Shown one piece after another: positions 44,695-55,080 of a stretch of DNA of 64,000 nucleotides (position 1 is the first letter of the stretch; every line of letters begins with the position of its first letter). This stretch comes from Areca catechu (taxonomy: Eukaryota; Streptophyta; Magnoliopsida; Arecales; Arecaceae): NCBI GenBank assembly GCA_021397845.1, contig CM038052.1, positions 46,274,949 to 46,338,948 of the forward strand. The letters run 5' to 3'. Below the pieces are notes generated by a model that saw only the letters and a program-made list of their open reading frames with translations, made no database searches and had not been told where the DNA came from. The translations under genes and the position numbers were made by a program.

Positions 44695-45890
44695 CCTGGA
44701 TGAAAAGTCTCTGATCTTACTTGAAAGTTGTAATACCGAGCAACTCATTATTGGTATGCTCTTATATACACATGGGCTCAGTTCCAAGTTTCTTCAAGTA
44801 GATTAAGGTTGGCTCTTAGTCGATTTAAGTAACTTGACTTGTCAAAGTGCTCGATCGCCAAGGTTGGGAGTTTGATCTCGATTGGGATCACTACTTCGGT
44901 GTTGAAGGCCAGGTTGAAGAGAGTTTCATTCGTCAATGTCTAAGGTATTATTTCGCATGCCAATAATATACCAGGTAGTTCATCTATCCATCCGTCTTTG
45001 GCTTCATCTAGCTTGGTTCTGAGCATTTGAAGAATTATTTGATTCGTGACTTTTGCTTTCCCATTTGATTAAGGATGTTCGATAGACATAAATCAATATT
45101 GGATATGGAGTTCAACATAGAAGTCACTGAACATCTGATTATTAAACTCCCGACCATTATCAGTGATAATGGTATAGGGAAGCCTGAATCAATAGATGAT
45201 TGATTTCCAAAAAATGCTCTTAACTATACTCTCGGTGATATGTGCAAAGAGTTCTACCTCGACCCAACTAGTAACGTAGTTGATGGCAACTATGAAGAAT
45301 TTTCACTGACAGTTGCTAGGGAAAATAGACTAAGTATGTCCATACATCATTGGGTGAATGGCTAGGAAGAAGAGAGCTAGGCCAGTTAGCTTGCTGGCTG
45401 TCGCTGGATGTTAGTATAGCACTAGTGCTGGTCACACTTTGAAACAAGCTCCATAGCATCTTCTCGCATGGTAGGTCAGAGTATCACTGTCTTAAAGCTT
45501 TATAGGCTAAGGACTTGCCCCCAAATGATTCTTGTAGATTTCTTTATGGATCTCTCGAAGCATGTAGTTGGCTTCGATAGGTCACATACACTTAAGCAAC
45601 GGGAATGAGAAAGATCTCTTGCGGAGTTGTCCATCCAGCAGTACAAATTGAAAAGCTTTTCACTTGAACTTTTTGATCTCTATAGGATTGTCGGTAGGAT
45701 GCTTTCAGTCAGGAACTTGACAAAATGATCTATCCATCTTATCTCATGGATGACTTGTTAAACTTCCTTGGTTTTCTTGATGCTGGAAACCTTTAGGTAC
45801 TCGACATAGGTCCAATTAAGGGAGTTATCCACTAAAGTCACCAATCTTGAGAGAGTTTGCCTGAGCATTCTCTCACAAAAAAATATGGAA
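44695..45890 (-). pseudogene. Integrase of second Tat element, degenerate
   Basis: Minus-strand codons include PTMREDAMELVSKCDQH (zinc region, second Cys replaced by a stop area), then IITDNGREFNNQMFSDFY with the second catalytic Asp near 45160. HPxSNGKAKVTNQIIL follows near 45055, where the catalytic Glu is Lys, and then VVIPIEIKLPTL. The layout parallels 5280-6079 of the first Tat element. The C-terminal continuation lies on the far side of the SIRE insertion at 33500-33679. 45891-46049 is unrecognised, with a short local duplication GACCGGATGAAGATCCTTAG. Confidence 0.7.
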
Positions 45891-46049
45891 GATGCCAAAG
45901 TACAGGTCCTAATGTAAGTACTTAGTACTTTGCCGATTACTTGACCGGATGAAGATCCTTAGGACCTGTACTTTGTTAAGGTACTTGGCTTTCATCGGTC
46001 CTGAGCTTCATATTTGCCGATTGCTTGACCGGATGAAGATCCTTAGATT

Positions 46050-47057
46050 TTTCACTCCGAGTTGCTCGGTAAGCTTTAAATCATTGGTAATCGATGGGGG
46101 ACCCTCCAACGCTTAAGTCAGTAAGGAGGATGAGATGAGCTACAGCAGCTGGAGCTGAGGATCAAGAGAGATGACTAAGAGTATGTGAGTGGTAGTAAAA
46201 AATGTATCTCACTAGGGGTCCTCTCTTACCAATTTATAAAGTTACATGGAGTAACAGAATACTATTATGGAGGTGCCCTCTTCTGACAGGTGCAATGAAA
46301 TTCTGGTAGGATATTGAGATTTTATTTTCATTAGCATCTTTTATGTTAAGATAGCTGATTCTATTGAGATCTTGCTATATGAACTTGTCCACCATAATCC
46401 CACTTATCATGATTGCTGCTAGAATAGTTGGGATAGCTAGGACTAGCTTTTGTCACTTATTCGGGTATAATTATCTCTAAGTTTTGGGATAGTTTGTTCG
46501 TTGCCGAGAAAGAAATAATCTTGTTGAGAGAAAAGGGACCTTGATACCGTACTCTAGCATACCTGACTAAGTTTAGGATTTAGTCGGGTCTGAGTAAGTA
46601 CTCGTTGAACGTATAGAGGGACATCAGTTAGGTCTGACTGTATATAATCTCTTGATGCAAAGTATCGGAGATAGTCAATATAGTGACTAGCTTGATTGCC
46701 TTTTATTCAGTCGGTTGTCGAATGAGTCAATAATCGGTTGTCGTCTACTTCTTATTCGGTGATGCAATCGATGGTATGATCGTTCCTTGATTATCCGATA
46801 GGTAATTCTATCTGAATTGGTAGTCCGATAGGTATCTCGAGGTCATGTAGATAGTCACCACAACATTAGGCATTGAAAGGTCTCTATTGGATAAAATTCA
46901 ATAACCTATAGTATTGTTCCTCTCTTATTTTTCAAGCTAGACTCTTAGCTGGTTTCGTCCGCGCATAGTCATAACCAATCTCGCCATCCGCTAGCTTATC
47001 CGATCTCTTCAACTGAGAGCTCATCCGGTCTCCTTAGTTTGGAATTTGGTGGTAACA
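46050..47057 (-). repeat. 5' LTR of second Tat element (boundaries approximate)
   Basis: On the plus strand GGGGGACCCTCCAACGC followed by TTAAGTCAGT (46096-46123) is the U5 motif seen in Tat LTRs. A minus-strand TATA box CTTTATAAATTGG lies near 46235-46247. The right end is probably GGTGGTAACA at 47057. Because it lies right next to the integrase, the gag to RNase H part of this element has been lost. Confidence 0.5.
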
Positions 47058-47756
47058 GTTAACTTGCAATTGAACCTTTATTTATTATAAAGATCACCAA
47101 AAAAAAATTCACCAATAGCAGGCAAATCAAAATTCAAAAATGGAAAAAAACAAAAACATTAAGGTCAACAAACTTGTACCACAATGATTAAAGCCCTGCT
47201 ACCAACTTTGTTAGCCATATTTCCCGTGCATTTCGTAATGCTTGAAGTTGGCCCCATACTACTTGAACTTTTCGATATTAGCACGGCATAAAGCTGATCA
47301 TCTGAATCATATGCGGCCAAGACAATGAAGGGATTGATGGGTTGTTGCCCTCTATTTAATCAAAATAGTGTTTGGTTATGTGCCCCCTTTTGTATTTTTT
47401 TGTTTGACCGTCAGGGTGAAAACCCTGCGCCATCTTAGGCTTTAGGAGTGATTTAGTTGGATGGACGTATTTTAAACGGGCGCAACTTGTGACAGAGAAT
47501 TGCTGACTTTGTGTTGATAGGATGGCAAAATGTATGTTTGACATGTCTTTTATTCTAAAAGATTGTTTGGAGTTCCGTAAATGAAAATAGACTGCTACTC
47601 AGGTTACATTGAAAGCTAGATTATAGTACTTAACTTACAAGAAAATTTAACTGTTATAGTTTAAGGAAAGATTAAAAAAAAAATAAACGGAACAATAAAG
47701 ATGGAGATAAGAGAAGATGCGTTCTTAAGAAAGAGGAGATGGAAGTAAGGAAAGGT
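47058..47756. other. Unassigned intergenic sequence
   Basis: AT-rich. There are no domains, repeats or convincing open frames. Confidence 0.6.
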
Positions 47757-48678
47757 CTTTGTGCACCGCGTGTTGTGCAGTAAATTTAACGTGGCCCGTA
47801 TCGTATTTTTTTATTGATCTAAATGTATTCACTATAGCATGACGGGATAGGAGCTAAAGATGACTAGCATTAATTACCATTCGGCTTTTATTTGAAATTT
47901 TCATCCAGATCAAAATATCCTCCCCTCTAGTCCCTTGAACTAGGATGTCGTAGGTTTTGAACTAGGATGTCGTAGCTTTTGAACTAGGGTATCGTAAGGT
48001 ATCGTAATACTATTTCAGGTTTTAATTTATATTTTCTGCATGGATATCGTAGGTTTTGAACTAGGGTGTCGTAATATTATTTTAGGTTTTAATTTATATT
48101 TTTTGCATGAGTATCGTAGGTTTTGAACTAGGGTGTCGTAATACTGCTTCATATTTTAATTTATATTTTCTGTATAGATGTCATAGATTTTGAACTAGGA
48201 TGCCGTACGTTTTGAACTAGGGCATAATACTGCTTCATGTTTTAATTTATATTTTCTGTATGAGTGTCGTAGGTTTTTGAACTATGATATCGTAGATTTT
48301 GAACTAGGATGTCGTAGATTTTGAACTAGGGTGTTGTAGGTTTTGAACTAGGATGTTGTAGGTTTTGAACTAGGATGTCGTAATACTGTTTCAGATTATT
48401 TTTGAACTAGGGTATCGTAGATTTTGAACTCAGATGTCATAATACTGTTTCAGGTCATTTTTTGAACTAGGATGTCGTAGGTTTTGAACTGGGATGTCGT
48501 AGTTTTTGAACTAGGATGTCGTACGGGTATTTTGGTCTGGACGAAAATTTTAAATAAAAGCTGAATGGTAATTAATGCTAGTCACCTCCTCTTGTCCAAT
48601 CATGCCATGTATTTGGACCAATAGGAGCATGCGGTGTAGGCCACGCTGGATTTGTTGCATCGCACGCGATGCACAAAT
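47757..48678. mobile_element. TIR element with minisatellite core
   Basis: The ends are inverted repeats. The left end reads CTTTGTGCACCGCGTG, later GACTAGCATTAATTACCATT; the right end reversed reads ATTTGTGCATCGCGTG, later GACTAGCATTAATTACCATT. TIRs extend about 170 bp with decreasing match between the two blocks. The interior is a tandem repeat. No transposase and no clear TSD, so it is a non-autonomous element of undetermined superfamily. Confidence 0.7.
47937..48530. repeat. ~20-bp minisatellite inside TIR element
   Basis: The unit GTCGTAGGTTTTGAACTAGG (last bases variable) recurs more than 15 times, singly or spaced by a TTTTAATTTATATTTTCTG block near 48020-48270. Confidence 0.88.
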
Positions 48679-48719
48679 AATTACTCATGGAAATAAAGAT
48701 AGAAGGGCCCAAGTTGACA

Positions 48720-49290
48720 ACGTAGAGAAGTATAATATTATTTATTTATAAAGTAATATTAATATATAAATTATTTTAATCTAAAAGCATAATAAATAAT
48801 ATATTGTATAAAATATAATAACACTAATATATTTATAATATAAGAATATACTATTGTTAATTTTATAAAATATTATGATAATATTATATTAGGAATTATT
48901 GTACTCTCTTTATATAATTATTATAACATCACATTTAATATCACTATATAATATGATATAATATAATATAACATAAATATTAAAACTTTTAATAATTTAT
49001 GCAATAATATAATGTAATATACCAAGTTATTATAATATAATAGTATTATTATATTATTAGTCACATAATAATATTACTACACTACTGTACATTACAAAAA
49101 TATTTTTATATCATATTATATAATTACATTACATAGTACAATAATATTGTTATATTATATTACATGTTATATTATCATATTATATTATATTACATTATAT
49201 TATATTACATTATATTATATTATATTATATTATATTATCATGAATATGGATAATAATTATATTAATATTATTAAAAATTTTGCAGAGATG
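48720..49290. repeat. AT-only low-complexity tract with TATTA/TATAT repeats
   Basis: It is almost pure A/T, with a run of ATATT units at 49140-49240. No gene. Confidence 0.8.
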
Positions 49291-49532
49291 ATATTTGAAC
49301 CAGTAACCCCAAGATTATAAAAGCGCTCGTTATACAAGTCGACTTGCGGCCAATTTCATTCGAAATCAACCGATGGCAGATTGGACTTGAGTTGCAAGGG
49401 TGCTGCAACTTGACTCGAAGGCTATGGTCCAAGTACGGTCCTTGTGGATTAGGTTACGCTTTAGCTGGATTTATAGCGTAGGTCGACCTGCGGCATGCAA
49501 AATAGCCCTTTGCGAACTAGCCGGATTCAGCT

Positions 49533-51681
49533 GAACGTTTTTTTAAAATAATGTTTTTTAAATAAAAAATTATTAAAATAGGTATTTTGGGATATATTTA
49601 TTGAAGTAGGTGTTTTGCATCGACGTGACGGTGATGGGCATCTAAGTTCGGCTTTTCAAAAAACGAAATTGAATTTCGTCTTTTGAAAAGACAAAATTCT
49701 TATAAATTAATATTCTTTTATTTTATTTTAAAATTTGATTTGACATATAATTAAGTGATGCGACGTTGAATTCGTTTCTTGGAAGGACGAATTCAATTTG
49801 AAATTCGTCTTTCCAACGAATTCAAAATCAATTTCTTTTTATAATTTAATAAATATTATTATTATTTTTAAATAAAATTAATAAATTTTAATTTTAAATA
49901 AATAAATAATAAATAAAAAATTAGTATTAGTTAAAATTTTATATATTATTTTTTGATAATATTAATTATTATATTATTTTAAGATAATATTAATTAAAAA
50001 TAATATTAATTAACTATATAAAAATAATATTAATTTAAAATTAATAATAATTTAACTAAAAATAATATTAATAAAAAATAATATTAATTAAAAGATATTA
50101 TAATATATATTATATTATAATTATTATTTTATATTCTAAAATATAATGAATATATTATAATTTATTATATTATATATTATAATTTTTATAATATAGTATA
50201 AAAAATTTAAAAAAAAATAAAAAAAATAAAAAATAATCATCATGTCGATACTATTCGGTCGCTAGCCCGGTACCAGTTCGGTCGACAGCCCGGTGCCAGT
50301 CCGATCCCTTGCTCAGGAGCGGTGGCAGGAACCCGACGACCGGACCGGCGATCGGGTCTGTGGCATGACTGGGGCTAGACCGGTGACAGGATCTTGGCGG
50401 TCGGATAAGTAATCGGACCCGGGTGGCCGGACCGGCTGCCGGATCGGGGGCCGCAACTGGGGTCGGACCGGGGGCCGGATCGACGGCCGAATTGGGACCC
50501 GCATCGGGGGCCGGACCGGCGGACAGACTGGGGCCCGCATCGGGGGCCGGACTAGCGGCCGGACCGGGGTCCCCGATCCGGCCCCCGATGCGGGCTCCGA
50601 TCCGGCCCCCGGTCCGGTCGCTGATTCGGCCCTTGGTCCGGCCCCAGTTGCAGCCCCGGTCTGGCCACGCGGGTCCGACTTCCTATCCGGCCCCCGGTCC
50701 GGCCGCTAGTCCGGCCCCCGGTGCGGGCCCCGGTCCGGCCGCCGGTCCGGCCCCCGATGCGAGCCCAGTTGCGGTCCCCGATCCGGCAGCCGGTCCGGCC
50801 ACCCGGGTCCGATTACTTATCCGACCGCCAAGATCCTGTCACCGGTCTAGCCCCAGTCATGCCACGGACCCGATCGCCGGTCCGATCATCGGGGTCCTGC
50901 CACCGCTCCTGAGCAAGGGATCGGACTGACACCGGGCTGTCGACCAAACTGGTACCGGGCTAGCGACCGAATAGTATCGACATGATGATTATTTTTTATT
51001 TTTTTATTTTTTTTAAAATTTTTATACTATATTATAAAAATTATAATATATAATATAATAAATTATAATATATTCATTATATTTTAGAATATAAAATAAT
51101 GATTATAATATAATATATATTATAATATCTTTTAATTAATATTATTTTCGATTAATATTATTTTTAGTTAAATTATTATTAATTTTAAATTAATATTATT
51201 TTTATATAGTTAATTAATATTATTTTTAATTAATATTATCTTAAAATAATATAATAATTAATTTTATCAAAAAATAATATATAAAATTTTAACTAATACT
51301 AATTTTTTATTTATTATTTATTTATTTAAAATTAAAATTTATTAATTTTATTTAAAAATAATAATAATATTTATAAAATTATAAAAAAAAATTGATTTTG
51401 AATTCGTTCGTTGGAAAGACGAATTCCAAATTGAATTCGTCTTTCCAAGAAACGAATTCAACGTACGTGTCAAATCAAATTTTAAAATAAAATAAAAAAA
51501 TATGAATTTATAAGAATTTCATCGTTTCAAAAGATGAAATCTAATTTCATCTTTTGAAAAACCGAATTTAGATGCCCTGTCATCACCACGTCGATGCAAA
51601 ACACCTACTTCGATAAATATATCCCGAAACATCTATTTTAATAATTTTTTATTTAAAAAATATTATTTTAAAAAAAAATTC
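49533..51681. mobile_element. 2.15-kb near-palindromic MULE-like foldback element, 9-bp TSD
   Basis: The two halves are inverted copies. Left start GAACGTTTTTTTAAAATAAT pairs with right end, reversed, GAATTTTTTTTTAAAATAAT; ATCATCATGTCGATA at 50236-50250 pairs with 50975-50989; and GGTCGCTAGCCCGGTACC pairs with GGTACCGGGCTAGCGACC. The element is flanked by direct repeats GATTCAGCT (49524-49532 and 51682-51690). A nine-base TSD is the mark of Mutator-like elements. There is no transposase; open frames in the core are artefacts of GC-rich repeats. The outer arms of about 700 bp are AT-rich and contain small EcoRI-site palindromes. Confidence 0.85.
50244..50981. repeat. GC-rich inverted and tandem repeat core of foldback element
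   Basis: About 740 bp of GC-rich DNA sits inside AT-rich arms. Units such as GGCCGGACCGGGG and GGGGCCCGCATCGG recur on the left half, and their reverse complements on the right, meeting near 50575-50640. Translated frames give only Pro/Arg or Gly/Pro/Ala repeats. Confidence 0.85.
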
Positions 51682-51690
51682 GATTCAGCT

Positions 51691-52036
51691 CGCCTCTAGA
51701 TGCGGTCGTCTCGGAGCAGAGAGGCCACTCAATCGCTCCATCCTACTCTATAGGTGCAATAAGCTATCTTTTATTCACCTGCCATCGTCGACAGCAACCC
51801 CGTACTTGGATACTGGGCTGCCATCACTGTAGTCCAAAATCCACTTAAAGCCCATTCCTCGAACTAGCTCGTGCTCGGTCTAACACAACCAGATTCAACC
51901 CAATATATTAGCCCTAGTTAGGAACGGATCACACCAATTTTTTAAAAAAAAACCAAAAAAATATAAATAAATAATATTAATAAATAATTAAAATTAATTT
52001 AAATATTTTTTATAAATATTATTTAAATTATATCTA
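51691..52036. other. Unassigned, AT-rich toward the right
   Basis: No gene. A weak hAT-end-like TAGGAACGGATC at about 51919-51930 could be the left end of the hAT remnant. Confidence 0.35.
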
Positions 52037-52245
52037 TCTTATTTTATAAGATTAAATTTATTAATAATGAAATCTATCGTAAAATTTTCAGTTATCTTCT
52101 TATCGATATAAGTGACTAAATAATCGATAAAAAAATCGTCTTCCATCTTGTTGCATAATCTGGTCTTGACAATCTTCATTTTTAAAAATATTTTCTATAT
52201 AGTAGTAGTTAAAACCGGAAGAGTAATAAGCGTTAAGGACTCGTA
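52037..52245 (-). pseudogene. hAT transposase C-terminal (dimerisation) fragment
   Basis: The minus strand reads LTLITLPVLTTTI, a TAG stop, KIFLKMKIVKTRLCNKMED, then YLVTYIDKK. From memory this matches the C-terminal hAT dimerisation motif, in which a LPVSTATVERAFS block is followed by MKIVKxRLRNKM and LxxYIEK, of the TTF-type/ZMYM1-like hAT transposases. Only this end survives; the DDE core and zinc finger are absent. The stop and substitutions make it a fossil. Confidence 0.65.
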
Positions 52246-52740
52246 AAGGATGTGCGCGTATTGGCCACAGTAGTGGTAGCATCACGCCGAGTACCATTGG
52301 CGCTGCACAACAGGATGTGACATCTATCGAGCGATGATGACAAAGATGATGGGATGTGAGTGCAGTAGTATTGGTGCGAGCCTAAGGCACGACAAGCGCC
52401 CACCCATCCGTGTGATAGGCGCCCACCCATCCGTGCCCTCCAAGATCCGATTATGCTACGCGATGGATCCGATCGCTAAGACGATGCACGGTTTCACCGC
52501 ACACAGTATTCGTCAGTGCGACGAGGCTGACGAAGGCTACCAAAATGGTAGTCATAGGCCAACACATCGGTGGTATTCGGCTTTATGTATGCGCAACTGC
52601 CTGGTCTCATCGTGGGAGCGTTCAAGTCGATCGCATTACATGATAAGTCCGGTCGCCATTTTATCCATCGGTGTGGTGAATGGGATGGTGCTGACTGCGT
52701 ACAGTGGCTTCGACCACGGCGAATTCTGAAGACGGATGCT
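52246..52740. other. Unrecognised filler within hAT remnant
   Basis: This is balanced-composition DNA with open frames on both strands (plus 52334-52729, minus 52494-52787), none with a domain I know. CGCCCACCCATCCGTG occurs twice at about 52397-52436. It stands where the hAT transposase core should be, so it may be captured or inserted sequence. Confidence 0.35.
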
Positions 52741-52930
52741 GGTCGAGTAACAAAAAAAAAATTGTCTTCTTCTAAAAAATTATGCAAAAAAATTTAATGA
52801 AAATAAAAAATAAAATTGATAGTGATCTAACTTTCAAGTAAAGAAAGCTGATTTATAGTATTTATTTCATTTTAATTTTTTTTTAAAGATTCTTCAAGTT
52901 ATATTTAATATCTCCAAAATTTAGAAGGGC

Positions 52931-52933
<3 letters not shown>

Positions 52934-52974
<41 letters not shown>
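52934..52974. repeat. (AT)n microsatellite
   Basis: An uninterrupted TA dinucleotide run of about 40 bases. Confidence 0.95.
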
Positions 52975-52976
<2 letters not shown>

Positions 52977-53021
52977 AAAGTTTATATAAAATCTTAATTT
53001 ATAAAAAAAATAAAAAAAATT

Positions 53022-53169
53022 AAGGGGGGCCAAGGGACCTCCTTGCCCTCCCGGCGGTTCATTCTTGTATATATTTAAAAATTTATAAAAAAAATTTAAC
53101 TTATAAAAAAAACTTTAAAAAAATTAGGAGGGGCCAAGGCCCCCCTTGCCCCCCCCCGCGGTCCGCCAC
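53022..53169. repeat. hAT-type terminal sequence, duplicated
   Basis: The right end, reversed, reads CAGTGGCGGACCGCGGGGGG then CAAGGGGGGCCTTGGCCCC. CAGTGGCGG starts are typical of plant Tip100-like hAT termini. A second, degenerate copy (AAGGGGGGCCAAGGGACC then CCTCCCGGCGG) lies about 108 bp to the left. No eight-base TSD could be confirmed. Confidence 0.5.
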
Positions 53170-53389
53170 TGCCTGTAGCGGTCTCTTCGTCATCTTCATC
53201 AAAGGATCATAACGTGAAACTGAAGTGGGAAACATGAATAGAGCATGAAATGAGAAATAATGATCAAGAAAAGTGCGTGTTATAAGAAATGTATATGAAT
53301 ATGTATATGTATGTGATGTGGTAAGATTATTGACATGGAGTCCTCCTTGAATCCAAGTGAAAGTTGCGCTGGCAAGGATCGCCGTGTCA

Positions 53390-54160
53390 ACTTTCCTCCT
53401 CGAGCCACGAGCCCTTCCGTCGGGTGGCTCCCTCAAGGTCGAACCCCCGGCCAAAGTCGAGCTCCCGGTCCTCAAGCCCTTCCGCTGGGTGGCTTCCTTA
53501 GGGTTGAATCCCTGGCCGAAGTCGAGCTCCTGCTCCTCGAGCCTTGAGCCCTTCCACCAGGATGGCTCTCTCAGGGATGACCCCCCGGCTGAAGTTGAGC
53601 TCCTGCTCCTCGAGCCGCGAGCCCTTCCGCTAGGATGGCTCCCTCAGGGTCGAGCCCCCGGTCGAAGTCGAGCTCCCACTTTGCTCCTTGAGTTGTGAGC
53701 CGTTCCACCAGGGTGGCTCCCTTAGGGTCGAGCCCCCGGCCGAAGTCTCCCTCAGGGTCGAGCCCCCGGTCGAAATCGAGCTCCCACTTCACTCCTCGAG
53801 CTGTGGCCCTTCTACCGGGGTGGCTCCCTCAGGGTCGAGCCCCAGACCGAAGTCGAGCTCCCGCTTCTCGAGCTTTGAGCCCTTCTACCGGGGTGGCTCT
53901 CTCAGGGTTAAGCCCCCGACCGAAGTCGAGCTCCCGCTCCTCGAGTTTCGAGCCCTTCCACCGAGGTGGCTCCCTAAGGGTTGAGTCCTCGGTCGAAGTC
54001 GAGCTCCCGCTCCTTGAGTTCGAGCCCTTCCGCCGAGGTGGCTCCCTAAGGGTCGAGTCCTTGGCCGAAGTCGAGCTCCCGCTACTCGAGCATTGAGCCC
54101 TTCTGCCGAGGTGACTCCCTCAGGGTCGAGTCCCCGGTCGAAGTCGAGCTCCCTTGAGTC
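53390..54160. repeat. GC-rich minisatellite, ~66-78-bp units
   Basis: About ten units of the type GAGCCCTTCCRCCGGGGTGG, CTCCCTCAGGGTCGAGCC, CCCGGCCGAAGTCGAGCTCC. Spacing varies between 66 and 78 bp. Open frames on both strands come from the repeat; the plus frame gives modules GGSLRVEPPAEVELPLLE. It borders the Tork-like LTR. Its relation to that element is unclear. Confidence 0.85.
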
Positions 54161-54766
54161 GTGCATCCTTTGGCTAAGAAGGGGCGCCCAGCTTGAGGTT
54201 GATTCTGAAGGTGAAAAACACCTACACCTAGCATACATTATGCAAGAAATACAGGGCAGAGAAAATGCATTTTAAAATAATTTTAAATTATGCATAGCAG
54301 AAGGCTCGGTAGATAGATCAAAACTATCTACCGATCTACCCGCAACAGGATCTAGTATAAAAACCTAGCATGCATATAACATAAAAAACAAGAAAGCAAC
54401 ATAAACATAAAGGTCATACCTCTATACCTCGGCGAGTGCTGGAGAGAAGCAGTGAAGAGCTCTGATGAGGAAGAGGGCGCTCGAGCCACATAAGCGTCTG
54501 GCCTCTACAGGATGTCCACACCTGGGCTCGACTTTAATCAACTCTCTCGGAGTGCTAGCTCTTCGGGATCCGTGGGCCGAACTTCTGCTTCTAGGAAGAC
54601 AAGAAAGATAGCAGGAACCTCTTCCCAAATCTCTTTCCCAAGACCTAGCTTGATTACTAGGTAGCTCACACCCAAACCCTAAAGCTCTCACTCTTCTCAA
54701 CCTTTTCTCCCAAGAAATAGTTGCTGCTCTTGTATGTCTAACCCTAGCAGCCACCACAATGTCTCA

Positions 54767-54776
54767 CATTTATAGG
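54767..54776 (-). promoter_or_regulatory. TATA box in Tork-like LTR
   Basis: The minus strand reads CCTATAAATG. The palindrome cluster lies about 230-310 bp upstream. Confidence 0.5.
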
Positions 54777-54998
54777 GGCAGCAGGGAGAGAGAGAAGAAG
54801 GAAGGAGGAGAGATGAGAGGAGAGAATGGGGGAGAGGAACATGGGCATTCCAAATGGGTGTAACCCATTTGGGCAAGTATGACTTTCATACCATAAAGGT
54901 TTGGAGCCAAAACTAGTTTGAATTCAAAATTCAAACCAGGTCAAACCTGCCTAAAAAATCTCCACGAAAACCTCCCAGAATTTTTGCTTGTCACAGGA

Positions 54999-55080
54999 AG
55001 TGTCGACACTCAAAAATTGCCAAGTGTCGACACTTCACCAAGTGTCGACACCTACAAAAAATCCAAGTGTCGACACTTGG
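54999..55080. repeat. Cluster of AAGTGTCGACACTT palindromes (Tork-like LTR)
   Basis: Four GTGTCGACA cores lie in about 80 bp: AAGTGTCGACACTC, AAGTGTCGACACTT, AAGTGTCGACACCT and AAGTGTCGACACTT. The sequence is the same as in the SIRE LTRs, although the two elements belong to different copia lineages. Confidence 0.9.

Noticed and set aside
46600..47050. Possible separate element with repeated GTCGG motifs
   Set aside because: The short words recur without period or ends; a Tat LTR explains the position better.
47745..48700. 9-bp TSD for the minisatellite TIR element (GGAAGTAAG versus GGAAATAAA)
   Set aside because: The candidate copies are imperfect and do not sit at equal distances from the TIR ends.
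50423..50929. 168-codon Gly/Pro/Ala-rich open frame
   Set aside because: It lies in a GC-rich inverted tandem repeat where stop codons are rare; open frames appear on both strands, as expected of composition.
51911..53178. 8-bp TSD of the hAT remnant
   Set aside because: The flanks GCCCTAGT and CCTGTAGC agree at only about half of their positions.
53357..54096. Repeat-protein genes on the plus strand
   Set aside because: They overlap in different frames and follow the minisatellite period. No start context, domain or conservation supports a gene.
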